Shown one piece after another: positions 44,501 to 52,287 of a stretch of DNA of 64,000 bases. This DNA is from Sipunculus nudus. Lineage: Eukaryota > Annelida > Sipuncula > Golfingiida > Sipunculidae. A program made the translations under genes and the position numbers. The notes under the pieces were generated by a model that did no database searches, was not told the DNA's origin, and saw nothing but the letters and a program-made list of their open reading frames with translations. The DNA is taken from contig CM049314.1 of the NCBI GenBank assembly GCA_026874595.1, positions 36,131,229 to 36,195,228 on the forward strand, given 5' to 3'. Positions within the stretch are counted from its first letter, which is position 1; each line of letters starts with the position of its first letter.

Positions 44501-47500
44501 GCAACAACGTCCGTCTGGCCACGCATTCGACTGTATTTATTGATTGTATCAGCACCTTTCTCAAAAAGAGTGCTGATCTCTCTGTCATCTTCATCACCTA
44601 ATTCTTCTTTACAGATTGGACAGACTTCTGCTTCAGGATCACTTAAACTCATGCTTAGGCTCGTATGAATAAAAACCCAAAAATTCTTTATACTCTTATT
44701 TGGGCTTAGACTCCGATCTCTTCAAATTGAAAGTACATGTATTCTGTAGACATGTGCTTTAGGCCACAGGACATCAAGTTGAACAAATAACACTCTTTAT
44801 GAGTTATCACTCTTAATTGCATGGCAGTTTGGTACATACCTGGTGTTTCTTTTCATTATGTTTCGTGCACACGGCTGCAAGTCTAATATCATTTTCAGCA
44901 GATCTAGACACTTGCAAGCATGGCTTCAATTAATTTTTCGTTTATTTTAGTTAAAAGTCTGTGATGGCAGCACTAAAATCATGAAATGTATTAGGTGCTA
45001 AGTAAACAAAAAATTTGGCTTACCATTGATAATGAAAGTCTGGCCTTCTTCACTTTCATGAATTTAAAAGACCATGTCTTTTTCTTAAAGTTAATACTAT
45101 CTTTCATTATTAATTGCACCCAGCATCTCCACGGAACATTAAAGAGACAGAAAATACATTAAATTAGCAAGTTATTTTTAAATTAGAGAGCGGAATTCAA
45201 ATAAGCTTATAAAAAGTCCTGTATGACGTAACCATGATGTCATGTCAGATAAAATTTGTAACAAATAAAGCGCCGTGACAAGTTTTACCTGTCATGACGT
45301 TATGGTGATGTTATACAGAACTTTCTATAAAGCTAATTTGATTCATTGCTATCATGATTTTATCTGTCTGTAATACATTTATGGGAGTTAAAATGAAGCA
45401 TTAAGGAGTTATAGACGAGTAAAATTCTTGTCGACCGCCATCTTAAAATTATGTAATCTCACCCCTTTCCCGGGCACCGATTTCGGGAGACTTTTTTTCT
45501 GGAGATGCGGAAGACCTATAGAACTATTTAAAGCAAAAAAAAACTTTTGTTTCAATTTTTTTAGGGTCATGACATATATTTTCATATATTGATCTGCCTA
45601 TGAGGTTGTTTATTGCGTTTACACGTCATAGCTGCATAAAAGTTCAATGCGCGAGGGCTAAATTCGAGTGAGCGAAAAATGTATAGCTAGATCTATACGT
45701 ATATATTAATATTATAATATTGCCCTGAAGGTGTTTTACTTTTAACCCACCGTATGTTTCAATCCGACCAGGAGCACATAACATGGTATAGTATGAATTC
45801 ACCTACACAACTTTTTACACAAACATATACCTTTCTCGTTTATCTTTATCTTAAAATGCTAGTTATAGACTCCTGAAAAGTGTTCCCGATCAATGGCTCC
45901 AATTAGTGTCAAACGTATTTGTTAAAGCTTGTCGCTCGCCAGCCATTTGCTGAAGACTAAACTCACAAGGAGCAATCATATGTAAATCGCTATTAGGCGG
46001 GCCATTCGATGCGAATTGCTTCTGTTATTTGAAGATCGCCACATGTGCACGGTTTTATAACATGTAAGAGAACTAGCATTGTTCGACTGTTACGATCATA
46101 CGCGACTGTACGAGGAAAATCCGGATTGTGTGACTGGTGACTGATGATATGTTTCCTTTTAAAAAGATCATTGTTATTTACGCTCTTGCTTATCAGCGCC
46201 ATCTTGTGTTCATTTAGTGAAACATGTAACGTCTGATTAAGGCTTTGAAACTGGTTAATTCCATTGTATATTCTTATACATTTGAGATGAACACCAATAG
46301 GAGTACATAATGCTTGACTAAATTGAGTTGAAATATGATTAAAGTTAACGTTTAATGGAAAGGATAGCTATCATAAACTCCTAAATCGTTCAAAGTTAAA
46401 ATACTAGATGGCGCTTATAAGCAAGTGCGGGAGTTATCGTTAATAAAAATATTATCTGGTTCAAAGGTATCCCATTACTCAATCGTTGGCGAGAGATTTG
46501 GTCAAATGACTGAGACTACGACCAGTTGTCGACTAGCCACAGAGTAAGTTTGTAGAAAGAAATATGGCATCGGCCAGAGGGGTGTTTTTAGTTGGTCAGC
46601 GGACATGGAAGACGAACAAATTTCTCTCGGAGTGACCATACCTTATCACCCACCTACCAAAAAGTCACAAAATGTAAAAAAAACAGACGAGTTTCGGGGC
46701 TGAGTTAAGGCTTTAAGAAATTGCGTTATGGTTTGATTATTTATTATGTAGTTCTACAAGGGTGTTCATTTGAAAATCGCTATTTAAAGTAATGCAATCT
46801 TTGCTATTAATATGATTACATATCTGCAAAGTTTAATGTCTCCAACTTGAAAATGTTAAAATCTGTTTTCATCTTTTATGAAAATGTAACTTTTTTGTTG
46901 TATTTTATTCTTATATCGGAAGAAGCCTGTTTCTCAAGATGTTCATTATAAAGGTGTACATATATAGGTGTACATATGTGTGTGGTTCCCTTAATCCTAC
47001 CGTGTATGTCGCGCTTCACATGCATCAGTTCATCTCCTGTCTCAAAAGCAACAAGGTCTCCCCCGATTGACATGCATTCTCCACGAGAATTTCTCCGAGT
47101 TTGTCGCTTTCCAAGCAAAGCATAACACGAACCCTCGATCTTTGTGTCCGCGGTTTGATGGTAGATCCCGTAGGGCGTCCTGCAAACATCTGTTAAAATT
47201 TACAACGATAGATGTTTTATAAAACATTATACAGTTCCTAAAAGTTGAAATCAGTCTCATCAAAATTTCAGTGCATTTCGCGAATTGGCAAATGAAGAAT
47301 TGATTAGATATTGGTGTGGATCCGACACATGATCCGGATTTTGAACCGTCATAGCGGAATATTCACAAATGTACAGTTTATCATGCACGAATGAACCCGG
47401 GAATATGGGCCGAATATGTGAATGTAAGCACGGTTTGAGGAGCATCACACAATAGGGAACCACACATGGCGAGGGCTTGCATTTCTTAGCATGCAGATGT

Positions 47501-48263
47501 CTAGTCATAAATACTTACTATCTAAAAGAGTCTCCGAAAGCCTTGTCGTACTACCTTTCATATCTGTGGCGGCTCCCACTTCATCCTGTGGTTCAAAATA
47601 AGCTCCTTTTTTAGTGACGTTGTACCTCACCGAGTGCGGCTTAATTGTCCAAGTTTTTTTCATCTTGATGGGACGTTTCTTCTGTAACTTCTTTGCCATG
47701 GCCCTAAACGTCATTCCCACATAATGGGTTTTCTTATGTACATAAGTTTCAGTGGTCATGTCGCGTACAGTAGATTTAGTGTTCATATTTTTTGTCTCGT
47801 CATCAGGATGCCTATTTACATCAGTATTCACCTTGGCTTCGGTTTCCTTCAGGAAATGTGAATATGCTGAACCAAGAATCTTAGCAAGTAGAATGTCCAG
47901 GTCTCCGTGCACGATCGAAAAATCACAGTTGAATTTTCTACCAGAATTAGGACAGGGTGTTCCTCCACTTTTATTATTTGGTTCTCGGGAACAATTTGCA
48001 AAATTTCTCAAGTCAGAGGGTTGGACAGTCCCTCCAGCGAAAACCACAGACACTGAAATATATTTTCATTATATATCCATAAATACTTCATTGATTTTTT
48101 TTAATTTCTAGAAATAAACCTAGAGTTTTAAGTTCTTCAATGCATTTTAGTGCAGTTATCGATACAGGACGGAGGCTTGATTACATTATGAAATCGCCAG
48201 GATGTTTTATCTTATTGTGAACATACCTGAAAGTGAGAGCAGAAGGAAAGTGGCGATATCCAT
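35320..48263 (-). CDS. Secreted C-type lectin-like protein, copy C (four exons, ~11-kb last intron)
   Basis: Predicted join of 48227-48263, 47555-48052, 47001-47189 and 35320-35558: 963 coding bases, 320 residues, all introns phase 1. Signal MDIATFLLLSLS; an unknown ~166-residue Cys-poor, Lys/Thr-rich region; then a CTLD with VCRTPYGIYH, GSCYALLGKRQTR, GGDLVAFETGDELMHVK, PCFWTSGE, WVWASTGK and CFGICEKKI. No EPN/QPD or WND site (FTNWFSDGS), as in copy B. The last intron carries an Academ transposon in the same orientation and a LINE in the opposite orientation, which may impair splicing or end transcripts early. All coding exons are open, so it may still be active. Exon limits rest on the A/B/C comparison only. 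Confidence 0.62.
35641..36756 (+). CDS. LINE endonuclease fragment, unit 3
   Basis: Identical protein to unit 2. Confidence 0.8.
   Translation, partial: ALVLEGSGLHISKDILLIGAYIPPEGSPFYENKDEHNGIMLLENVMTELLSKYGDLYIILMGDLNARMGNMTDFIGLTDAYPKDDLNMKRNSRDKKVNKFGFTLQQLCCAFGIHIVNGRFNTDSEGEYTCITHSGQSVVDYIILSSELFESVYSFSVLTMDLSDHFPLKRIMKMKSGFKQMHRKIEISPWIKFRLKSKDLNTIKCTFKKHECVSLIQNFKNIADMDVNKAVLHLKMLIHKITEEVRSYDKSKIAQPSWWDEDCCIAKTVKMTALTKYRKTGEPNDLTDYKSKKQACKSLCSIKKENHKDNTFNKTVQSKNINDIWKYVRNYKRPKKISNIEPNQWYYYFENLLNNCKNEINDDIRVGVKDL
36753..37187 (+). CDS. LINE reverse transcriptase N-terminal part, unit 3
   Basis: Identical protein to units 1 and 2, same TAA. Confidence 0.82.
   Translation: MERSYDGKYECELLNSCITDKEIKDAIDQMQTGKSPGPDGISIDIIKDSLFYLLPLLVTLLNSIFQSGIFPDDWGRAIILSLHKKGSVNQLENYRGISLLNVLGKIFTKVLNNRLIEYVERQNILSQAQAGYRKEYSTIDHAFV
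37188..38699 (+). CDS. LINE reverse transcriptase core, unit 3
   Basis: Identical protein to unit 2 (Trp variant). Confidence 0.85.
   Translation, partial: QALVHKYLCKRKGRFYCIFVDFCKAFDSVQHDILWYTLLKQNINGKILKIIRSMYSKMQSCIITDKGTTSYFKCSIGTRQGCMMSPLLFSLFIDEYFKNLNTSDCKGIFIDEDLPNIMTLMFADDIVNFGDTVGRLQKQIYHLQDFCKKFGMKINMDKTKIMVFRRGGKLRENEKWHLYNRKIDIVSHYKYLGIIFTSKLTWTRAHQQQTMQANKAVSVIKNSNKKYVNLTVIQLFKLFDSMVAPILMYGCEIWGHSKIETVERVHHKFWKYVLCLGEHSPNASVLGDCGRLPLFVTYSVRCIKYWLKIVRMDDHRYPKHLYQFLLKSDNNGKINWVTHIRTLLFQAGFGYVWLVQSIGDITIFITQFKQRIKDMALQNWQNDVRSCDKLYFYGIFKSLLTVEKYLSCVQNKKHFKALAQLRCCNHRLAIESGRHKGLDREERICIYCYRHGYNILEGESHFLLECPLYNDLRLLYLRRDLVQPHEYNLKRILNLENPSEISN
40246..40626 (-). CDS. Academ CXC C-terminal segment, unit 3
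   Basis: Same as in units 1 and 2. Confidence 0.72.
   Translation of the reverse strand: MAPERLPPTPSATTYHSLRCYYQIMTWLGKESDLDATQWGWQYENSQFRPIMTAKSPAPDSLLKVVHCNCTAGCTSRRCTCQVYGLPCTSACGQCQTLSCENPFNQSDLVDSDKDQDENDDSESDV
40554..41570 (-). CDS. Academ XPG-like nuclease segment, unit 3
   Basis: Same as in units 1 and 2, after the shared TAG at 41571-41573. Confidence 0.75.
   Translation of the reverse strand, partial: AKYVLRKPEKPQLARAIDEYAKGQPGKAVTTEIPKTDNYVLDGGSVIHRVSWTKGNTYGTIADSYVDFALKNYGKTTVVFDGYKDNVPSIKDCCHERRQQKSQPLVSVTPETKFMGKKDNFLGRGSNKQALINVISAKLRKNGCDVVNCEGDADTEIVQAAIAASTYGSFTLIGEDTDLLVLLLCFMNPDNKSLFFRSDKKSKDTIHVYNINKLKVLLGEPLCTHLLFAHSFTGCDTTSRIFGVGKKPLFQRLVKGEKDMKSCAVCFTNPGETCEKIEQAGHKAMALLFGGKASDELVGLRQRVLKRKVVSATSLWPQKGSPLLHQPLRTILLDVITR
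41571..43787 (-). CDS. Academ DDE-like transposase segment after frameshift, unit 3
   Basis: Family sequence resumes at IIDAARLI-like residues, just after the one-base insertion at 43758-43760 (TTG for GG). The 13 or so residues before that are out-of-frame nonsense. The remaining 725 codons match units 1 and 2. Confidence 0.72.
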   Translation of the reverse strand: MEMKRVRNMQIIDAAARLIKSEIKTTVPSVTNQYPLSTSLSLSHALDFLPMSLRSLLDLIFVGTAKHQKVASIGQSIIQAVRPRAVIATLQIRLASQLHYLYKSRFLVDNLSTMGFCSSYSEVQRFQKNAADVVSNDVLGPILDMIVFAADNVDHNLLSIDGKGTFHGMGMIAATTPGVKTTHVIPRRSSSVLKVTEMARIDITDYRFSNYARRNVIFQSLPQFCGSEPSVDILWELSLCFRKPVPNWGGMMHVIHSGREHPGKSSINYLPMIDMYPGNPTCILSTLIYISSLAHRHNVPPVTFDQPLFWKASEIIHNSPKDSPLKIIVLMLGSFHTLMNLLGAIGTLMAGSGLHDVFEEIYGENAVKHIMTGKSVQRGFRGHLLVEKCLNGMLVTELKDQDADFAVIVTECDELYSSLLTGDTTAESVLSEKKVEVDRILKEKRSGLAERSRTSKLWLSYMGMIKAVRMLVYADRTGSWATHLWALGQCLPIFAAAGHNNYLKSVYLYLQEMKDLESRHPEVFRKSMEGFHVIRRTVQFWAGLGADLVIEQTLMRSLKSSGGLTRGSGVTEEQRTQWTMSAPVCSEYNAALQELTHNVFTTSEQHKEGSEVRIKRDQSDLSKIKAKLESCSPFSEDSTLRNIVTGLVAHETVDVDDFQRVGQKVIDKLVGQPVFTYSFKRKDKAKALGDSSAVKVAPDKSIDPSLLFQRLIVISRAGDVSLEGALEYELSPFPPALF
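43750..44652 (-). CDS. Academ N-terminal zinc fingers, AT-hook and linker, unit 3
   Basis: The only copy in which the N-terminal part is continuous: ATG, CPIC/HKKC finger, CLFC and HAADCIYHNQC finger (TGT intact at 44146-44148), KRKRPGRPKNE AT-hook-like motif, then a helical linker with REYFRTARCGDEESQKHA before the frameshift. It shows that the TGA in units 1 and 2 is the derived state, or at least a variant, of a Cys codon. Sequence upstream of the ATG (44660 onward) is the authentic 5' region of the transposon. Confidence 0.75.
   Translation of the reverse strand: MSLSDPEAEVCPICKEELGDEDDREISTLFEKGADTINKYSRMRGQTDVVAKAGQRVHKKCRKHWTDSKAVKRDLNPGPSHSPIKKRSARVSLGPYNDKTVCLFCGQEIVRSNHGRDEPVSEVKTSSFPQTVLRHCEERADDWAFTVRGRIQYFGEDLHAADCIYHNQCSTNFRTGRDIPEQFRLSEIKRKRPGRPKNEDQQQAFLKACEYLEMNDEEQLTISDLVSKMKGYLLKDDSVPYGNQYFKEKLKEHYDDSIFIAEGEGLHDIVTMRENTSKILREYFRTARCGDEESQKHANY
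45197..45345. repeat. Hairpin-forming inverted repeat in the Academ right end
   Basis: Arms of ~50 bp (AAATAAGCTTATAAAAAGTCC and its counterpart GAACTTTCTATAAAGCTAATTT) around a ~35-base loop, each with TGACGT-type half-sites. The outer arm is part of the terminal inverted repeat. Confidence 0.55.
45597..47000. other. Gene C last intron, 5' portion
   Basis: Non-coding; aligns to the last introns of A and B (for example TATATTAATATTATAATATTG near 45710, GGTCAGCGGACA near 46595). No other feature seen. Confidence 0.6.
47001..47189 (-). CDS. Gene C exon: first half of CTLD
   Basis: 189 bp, one codon shorter than in B. Acceptor TTTAACAG, donor G/GTAGGATT. Contains the N-terminal Cys hairpin (VCRTPYGIYH to GSCY) and the helix motif GGDLVAFETGDELMHVK. 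Confidence 0.82.
47290..47510. repeat. Dispersed repeat fragment in gene C intron 2
   Basis: A stretch including GGGAATATGGGCCGAATATG and CTTGCATTTCTTAGCATGCAG recurs at 59690-59785 outside any lectin gene, so the open frame across it is not taken as an exon. Confidence 0.5.
47555..48052 (-). CDS. Gene C exon 2: Lys/Ser/Thr-rich N-terminal region
   Basis: 498 bp (166 codons), acceptor ATTTCAG, donor ATGAAAG/GTAGTA. It shares GGT-Q, FRN/LRN-x-AN, TPC and GDLxIxxAxIL with copy B, then diverges in a basic, Thr-rich stretch. The frame stays open to a second possible donor (GTAAGT at 47513), which has the same phase and would add 14 codons. Function unknown. Confidence 0.68.
48227..48263 (-). CDS. 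Gene C exon 1: signal peptide
   Basis: 37 bp, ATG to donor TCAG/GTATGT. Encodes MDIATFLLLSLS. Same size and phase as copy B. Confidence 0.72.
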
Positions 48264-48287
48264 TCTAGTTCCCTTGAGCTACAAAGT

Positions 48288-48291
<4 letters not shown>

Positions 48292-48341
<50 letters not shown>
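48292..48341. repeat. (TA)n microsatellite upstream of gene C
   Basis: Starts about 30 bp upstream of the predicted ATG; could affect the promoter or 5' UTR. Confidence 0.95.
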
Positions 48342-48344
<3 letters not shown>

Positions 48345-48466
48345 CGTGTATATCTATCACAACTTTTTACCCGAAAACTTGTTTCTATTAACATACATCC
48401 ATTTGCCATATCCTGACTTATTCCGTCAATCGCCGTCTTTTTGCGGATGTGTATTGTATATTTATT

Positions 48467-48694
48467 CAGAAGCGGATCCGGGAGGGGGGGGGGGGCCAGG
48501 GGGTCCGAACCCCCCCCCCCTTTTTTTTCACCCCAAGCAACCTTTTTTAAGGGGTTTTAGACGTAATTTTGCGGCCTGGACCCCCCCCCCCCTCCTTTTC
48601 CAGACCTGATGACCTTTTTTAGGATTTTCATTAGTCCTCCTGGGTTGGACCCCCCCCCCCCCCCCCCTTTTCCTAAATCCTGGATCCGCCCCTG
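48467..48694. mobile_element. MITE-like element with poly-C/G tracts (copy 2)
   Basis: Ends CAGAAGCGGATCCGG and CCTGGATCCGCCCCTG are imperfect inverted repeats. Flanked by a 5-bp direct repeat, TTATT (48462-48466, 48695-48699). Interior has four long C or G runs. Confidence 0.7.
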
Positions 48695-49119
48695 TTATTA
48701 TATTCATCTGTCAGCATATACACCATTTCATAAATACCATTACATATATATGTAACTTCGGTAATTTTTGCTGCATAACTAAAATTTATATATTTATAAA
48801 TTATGCAAATAATTGGCAAAATGAAATGGACTTAAAAGAGGTACGGACAGAACGTGTACCATATTTAAGGTGGGGTGCATATTGAAGTGGAAGTACATAA
48901 AAAATAAAGAATATATATATATATATACTTCAGCCTCATTTAGTATAGACCATATTGTCCCTTAATTGCATATATTCATTGTTTACTATAATAAGTAAAA
49001 AAATCATTTTTGAGCACGTTTTTCATAATAATAACGTATTAGTGACTGATATATGAATACAATCAATGTCGTTAATAAAATAATTCATATCATGGGCACA
49101 AAAGACCATACCTGCTGCT

Positions 49120-49155
49120 GTTTTTTTTTTTTTTTTGTTTTTTTTTTTTTTTATT
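49120..49155. repeat. Poly-T tract
   Basis: Two T runs broken by a single G; low complexity. Confidence 0.9.
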
Positions 49156-49544
49156 TTGCTGGGTGTCGGCAGCTGTTTTTCTTAATTTTGCTGGGATGCG
49201 TCACATAATATTAAATCATATTCTGATGTATGTAATTCTACTCATGACGCGGGTGCGCATATTTTGCTCCAGCTATCAAGTATGCACATCTTCTGACAGC
49301 TGATTTTAATCTTACCTTTCTCCGAGATTCTTGCATTTTAATCTTACTCGAACCAGGGCATATAAGGTATAAATCCAAACATTGATTTAGTGAAACTATG
49401 AGTTTTCGAACAAAGAAGTGCACAAATGAGAATATGCAACTGGCAATCCTGGTTTTTACAAAATAAGTATTGTGTCGCTCCGGCTGCAGGCTTATTTACA
49501 ATATCTCATGCGCTTGTTTTTTCAGAGTTCAAAGGTATCACTAA

Positions 49545-49840
49545 ATGTGTTTACTGCTGTATTATCTGACAAGGAATAGGCATAGAAAACCTTTCTACAA
49601 TATCACGCAAGCCAAGCTAATACACCATGATGTCAGATCAATGACTGATTTAACAGAATTTGCAACCGAGTCTGATATGATGATTGAAGACACAAAACAT
49701 TTCCCCCAGAATTCAAGGAATACCAAGCGCAGATCAAATTTAGCTTTTACAAACACGAATTGTATGGATTGCCAGTGGCCATAGCGAGAATGAAAAACTG
49801 TATATACGAGATGTATTGTTATCCACAAATAAATCAAGAG
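49545..49840. repeat. Conserved block upstream of copy C
   Basis: Third member of the set at 4120-4335 and 12720-13010, 1.3 kb upstream of the copy C signal exon. It defines the right edge of the duplicated lectin module. Confidence 0.5.
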
Positions 49841-49959
49841 TACGATGAAAATTATAAATAAAAACTCTATATATTTATATGATCAATACATGTATATGTT
49901 TGTTTATATAAATATATATATATATATATATGTACATTTCAGTGTGTATGTGTGTGTGT

Positions 49960-50100
49960 TTCAGGCAAATTGTGTAATGTAAGCACTTCGTGTAATGTTT
50001 ATAGAATACAGTCATTTCACGAAATGACTGATACACTTAGGCATTTTGAAATGAATTAAATTTCCAGGCATTACACGTAATGACTGAAGTCTGGTAATCT
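49960..50100. repeat. Palindrome-rich repeat (CAGTCATTTCACGAAATGACTG)
   Basis: A 22-bp near-perfect palindrome at 50009-50030, with diverged half-copies on both sides (GTGTAATG at 49973 and 49991, CATTACACGTAATGACTG near 50070). Possibly a MITE terminus. Confidence 0.5.
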
Positions 50101-50287
50101 GATAACATAAATTGTCTCAGGCAAATATGGTTAAAGCTTATTTTCAATTCCATGTGCTCCGTTTGTAAAATAGCCAGTTTTACACTTACCATACATGTTA
50201 AGATTTTACATTGTATTGTTCTGAAGGATAATCGGTATTTGGCAGATCGTTGTGTGCGCTCCGTCCTCTAGGTAAATGAGACCTGTA

Positions 50288-50314
50288 GCTCTGTATACTA
50301 GTATACTACAGAGC
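50288..50314. repeat. 27-bp near-perfect palindrome
   Basis: Arms GCTCTGTA / TACAGAGC around a TACTAGTA-centred core, with one extra base. Could form a cruciform; no adjacent gene. Confidence 0.6.
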
Positions 50315-50962
50315 CATAACTGGGGCTAATCCTGTCTGTTACTTGCTGTCTCACAATACTGCTCTGAGCTCAGATCTGAGCAACCCACACTTTAAGCTAT
50401 ATTATGCAACTATCATTTACATATGGTAGTATGAGTGGTAAATAATTACAATGCGGGAATACATACATAATAAATTAAAACAGACTGACTTGATAACATT
50501 ATTCAGGTGGGTAAACTCTAATATGTCATAATTTTTGACAGCTTTCACATATATAAGTTGTTCAGTTAAGTTCATGCCAGGCCCTTCATTGACTTTTTAT
50601 ATCTGCAGTGTCATGACATTCTGGAGATTCCCACTCGCCCAATGTTGGTGAAAAAATCCAACGAACATTCCTCGTCACAGGAATGCCAATAGGAATGTCT
50701 ACACAAGAACCAAGAAGACCAATTTCTGACAAACATTGGGAAACAAATCTTGTAGAAAATAAGGCCAGAGTAGCAATATGGAATGAACAATAAAGACTTA
50801 TAGCATAGTCAACCAAATCTCGATGATCAATATTCTTTAAATTGTCCATTTTTTGTCAGTGGTACCGGTATATATCCAATTGTCATATTTCTTAAGTTAC
50901 CCGTAAGGCTTGTTCTGTTTGGTAATCGGTAGCGGTGACATTTTTATTTTAGCGTCTATCAC

Positions 50963-50994
<32 letters not shown>

Positions 50995-51020
50995 TAATCA
51001 TAATCATAATAATAATTATT
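50963..51020. repeat. (AAT)n microsatellite
   Basis: AAT repeats with CAA/CAT interruptions. Confidence 0.9.
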
Positions 51021-51289
51021 CTAATAATTTTTTGTATAAACTTCTCTGCTCTTAACACTTTACAGACATTGCAATACATTAAAAGTCATAGCAGAGAAAG
51101 AATAGGATATGCTGTATAATAATTTACATAAGTACTTATACCGTAATAAAATTTCAATGTTCATGTATCTGTAAGAACAACACAGAGCAGTTCAATTAAA
51201 AGAAAATATTGTTGGCATTAAAAATTACGCAAAATCAAATGCTTCCATTAAAAGATGTTTTCTACTGGGATATTTTAAATACCGAGTGT

Positions 51290-52280
51290 CTTGGTGGATT
51301 TTAAATGCTGAGGTAGTTAATTCAATAATTCAGGCGCTGTATAACCAAAGGCTCGTTCCATAAATGAAGTACATCTTGTGAGGGGTACAACAGGTTGTTT
51401 TGTATCAGCAGACCTAAGAGACCATTTTTAGGTTCATAGGAAACTATATGCGTACCTTAATATGCACGAGCCCCACCATGTATATATTTTTACACCATCA
51501 CTAAGACTTTGTAAGCTACACGCTGACATACTGGGGGGTACTGGAGAGTTTTCTATATTGGAATGATGTGATCCCCGCGTTGAATCCTGCTGATGACCCG
51601 AGCTGCAAGTTCTGGGCCGTTGCAATGGTCTACCATTGAACTGAGACTGACCAGGTGTAGTTAAAAATTGCATAGTGTAACTGTCATGTAATAAGTGTAT
51701 GCACCAGCTTCAAAAGTCCATTGTGGTTCAAAAGCATTAAAAGTGTCATAACAGGGTTTCAGGGAACAACTTATGGAGATGTTTTGACAACTATAGCCTT
51801 TTAGAGCCGTTGACACCCCGTTGGGCCGTCATTATTTTGAGGCAAATCTATTTTTTCAACTTGTAAATATGCACTTCTTATAAACAGTCTGAATGTTTTT
51901 TCATACTCAAACTTAAATCAAATATGATGTCTATCTTTCAAGCTTGCTAAGGCCTATCGGATTTATAAACCTTCTGTCATTTTTAGAGGTAACTACAAAG
52001 ACTACAGTTTTTGAATCATTGGTCTTTACAATGTATTTATTCACCGAGTTCTTTTTAAGCTGAATGCAACTTTCTATTTTTGATATTGGTTCTGCCATTG
52101 ATGCTTGTTCAAAAGAAATATATACCTGGATATTATCTGCACAAAGAGGGTGTAGTATGTCCTGCGCATGCAATAGAAAAAATAAATGCATGACGAAGTC
52201 TTTATATAGTTAATACAACTGGCCCGAGCCACTTCCCTTGGGCATCCCTCGAGAAAGCTCCTTGTACTTGGACTGCATGC
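51290..52280 (-). pseudogene. Decayed LINE reverse transcriptase fragment
   Basis: Minus strand. GMPKGSGSG near 52235 corresponds to the RT block GVPQGS. HPLCADNIQVYISFEQ (~52110-52155) corresponds to the YADDTQLYISF active-site block, with Asp-Asp now Asp-Asn. KTNDSKTVVFVV follows the usual NxxKTEFLVI. Further on, AARVISRIQRGDHI and QRVAYKVLVMV match the C-terminal region of CR1/Rex/Jockey-type ORF2. Several stops and shifts. Unrelated to the LINE in the tandem units. Confidence 0.65.
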
Positions 52281-52287
52281 TGATTTA

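Larger units (their letters stand above)
34869..44659. repeat. Tandem unit 3 (9,791 bp)
   Basis: One base longer than the others because GG is TTG at 43758-43760. Its right edge runs on into the authentic 5' end of the Academ element and then gene C intron sequence. So this unit carries the original right flank and unit 1 the original left flank. Confidence 0.95.
39755..45596 (-). mobile_element. Academ-like DNA transposon, full length, unit 3 and right flank
   Basis: About 5.84 kb between CAGATCAAT (39755) and ATTGATCTG (ending 45596). Long terminal inverted repeats: left 39755-~40065, right ~45285-45596. They are best conserved in the stretch containing TAAAAAAATTG, AAAAAAGTCTCCC and GACCGCCATCTTAAA (right-hand strand). 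This is the only copy with both ends. A clear target-site duplication could not be fixed: flanks are TAGT on the left and CCTA on the right. The gene inside is broken by a frameshift, a TAG and a second frameshift, so it is non-autonomous. Confidence 0.7.

Noticed and set aside
15289-44659. CRISPR or other defence-array reading of the repeated structure
   Set aside because: Units are 9.8 kb with transposon genes, introns and no short repeat-spacer pattern; the DNA is animal.
16049-45596. LTR retrotransposon or endogenous retrovirus
   Set aside because: No long terminal repeats, gag, protease or integrase; RT and endonuclease motifs are of LINE type and the other element has inverted ends.
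39751-45600. Target-site duplication for the Academ-like element
   Set aside because: Flanks TAGT and CCTA do not match. A weak 9-bp resemblance (TGCGCATGA/TGCCTATGA) is not directly adjacent to both ends.
47260-47508. Possible extra exon of gene C between exon 2 and the first CTLD exon
   Set aside because: The sequence recurs at 59690-59785 outside lectin genes and has no counterpart in A or B. Skipping it keeps splice phase.
50586-50849. 87-codon minus-strand frame starting at ATG
   Set aside because: No recognised motif, no splice or homology support, and AT-rich surroundings; could be chance.
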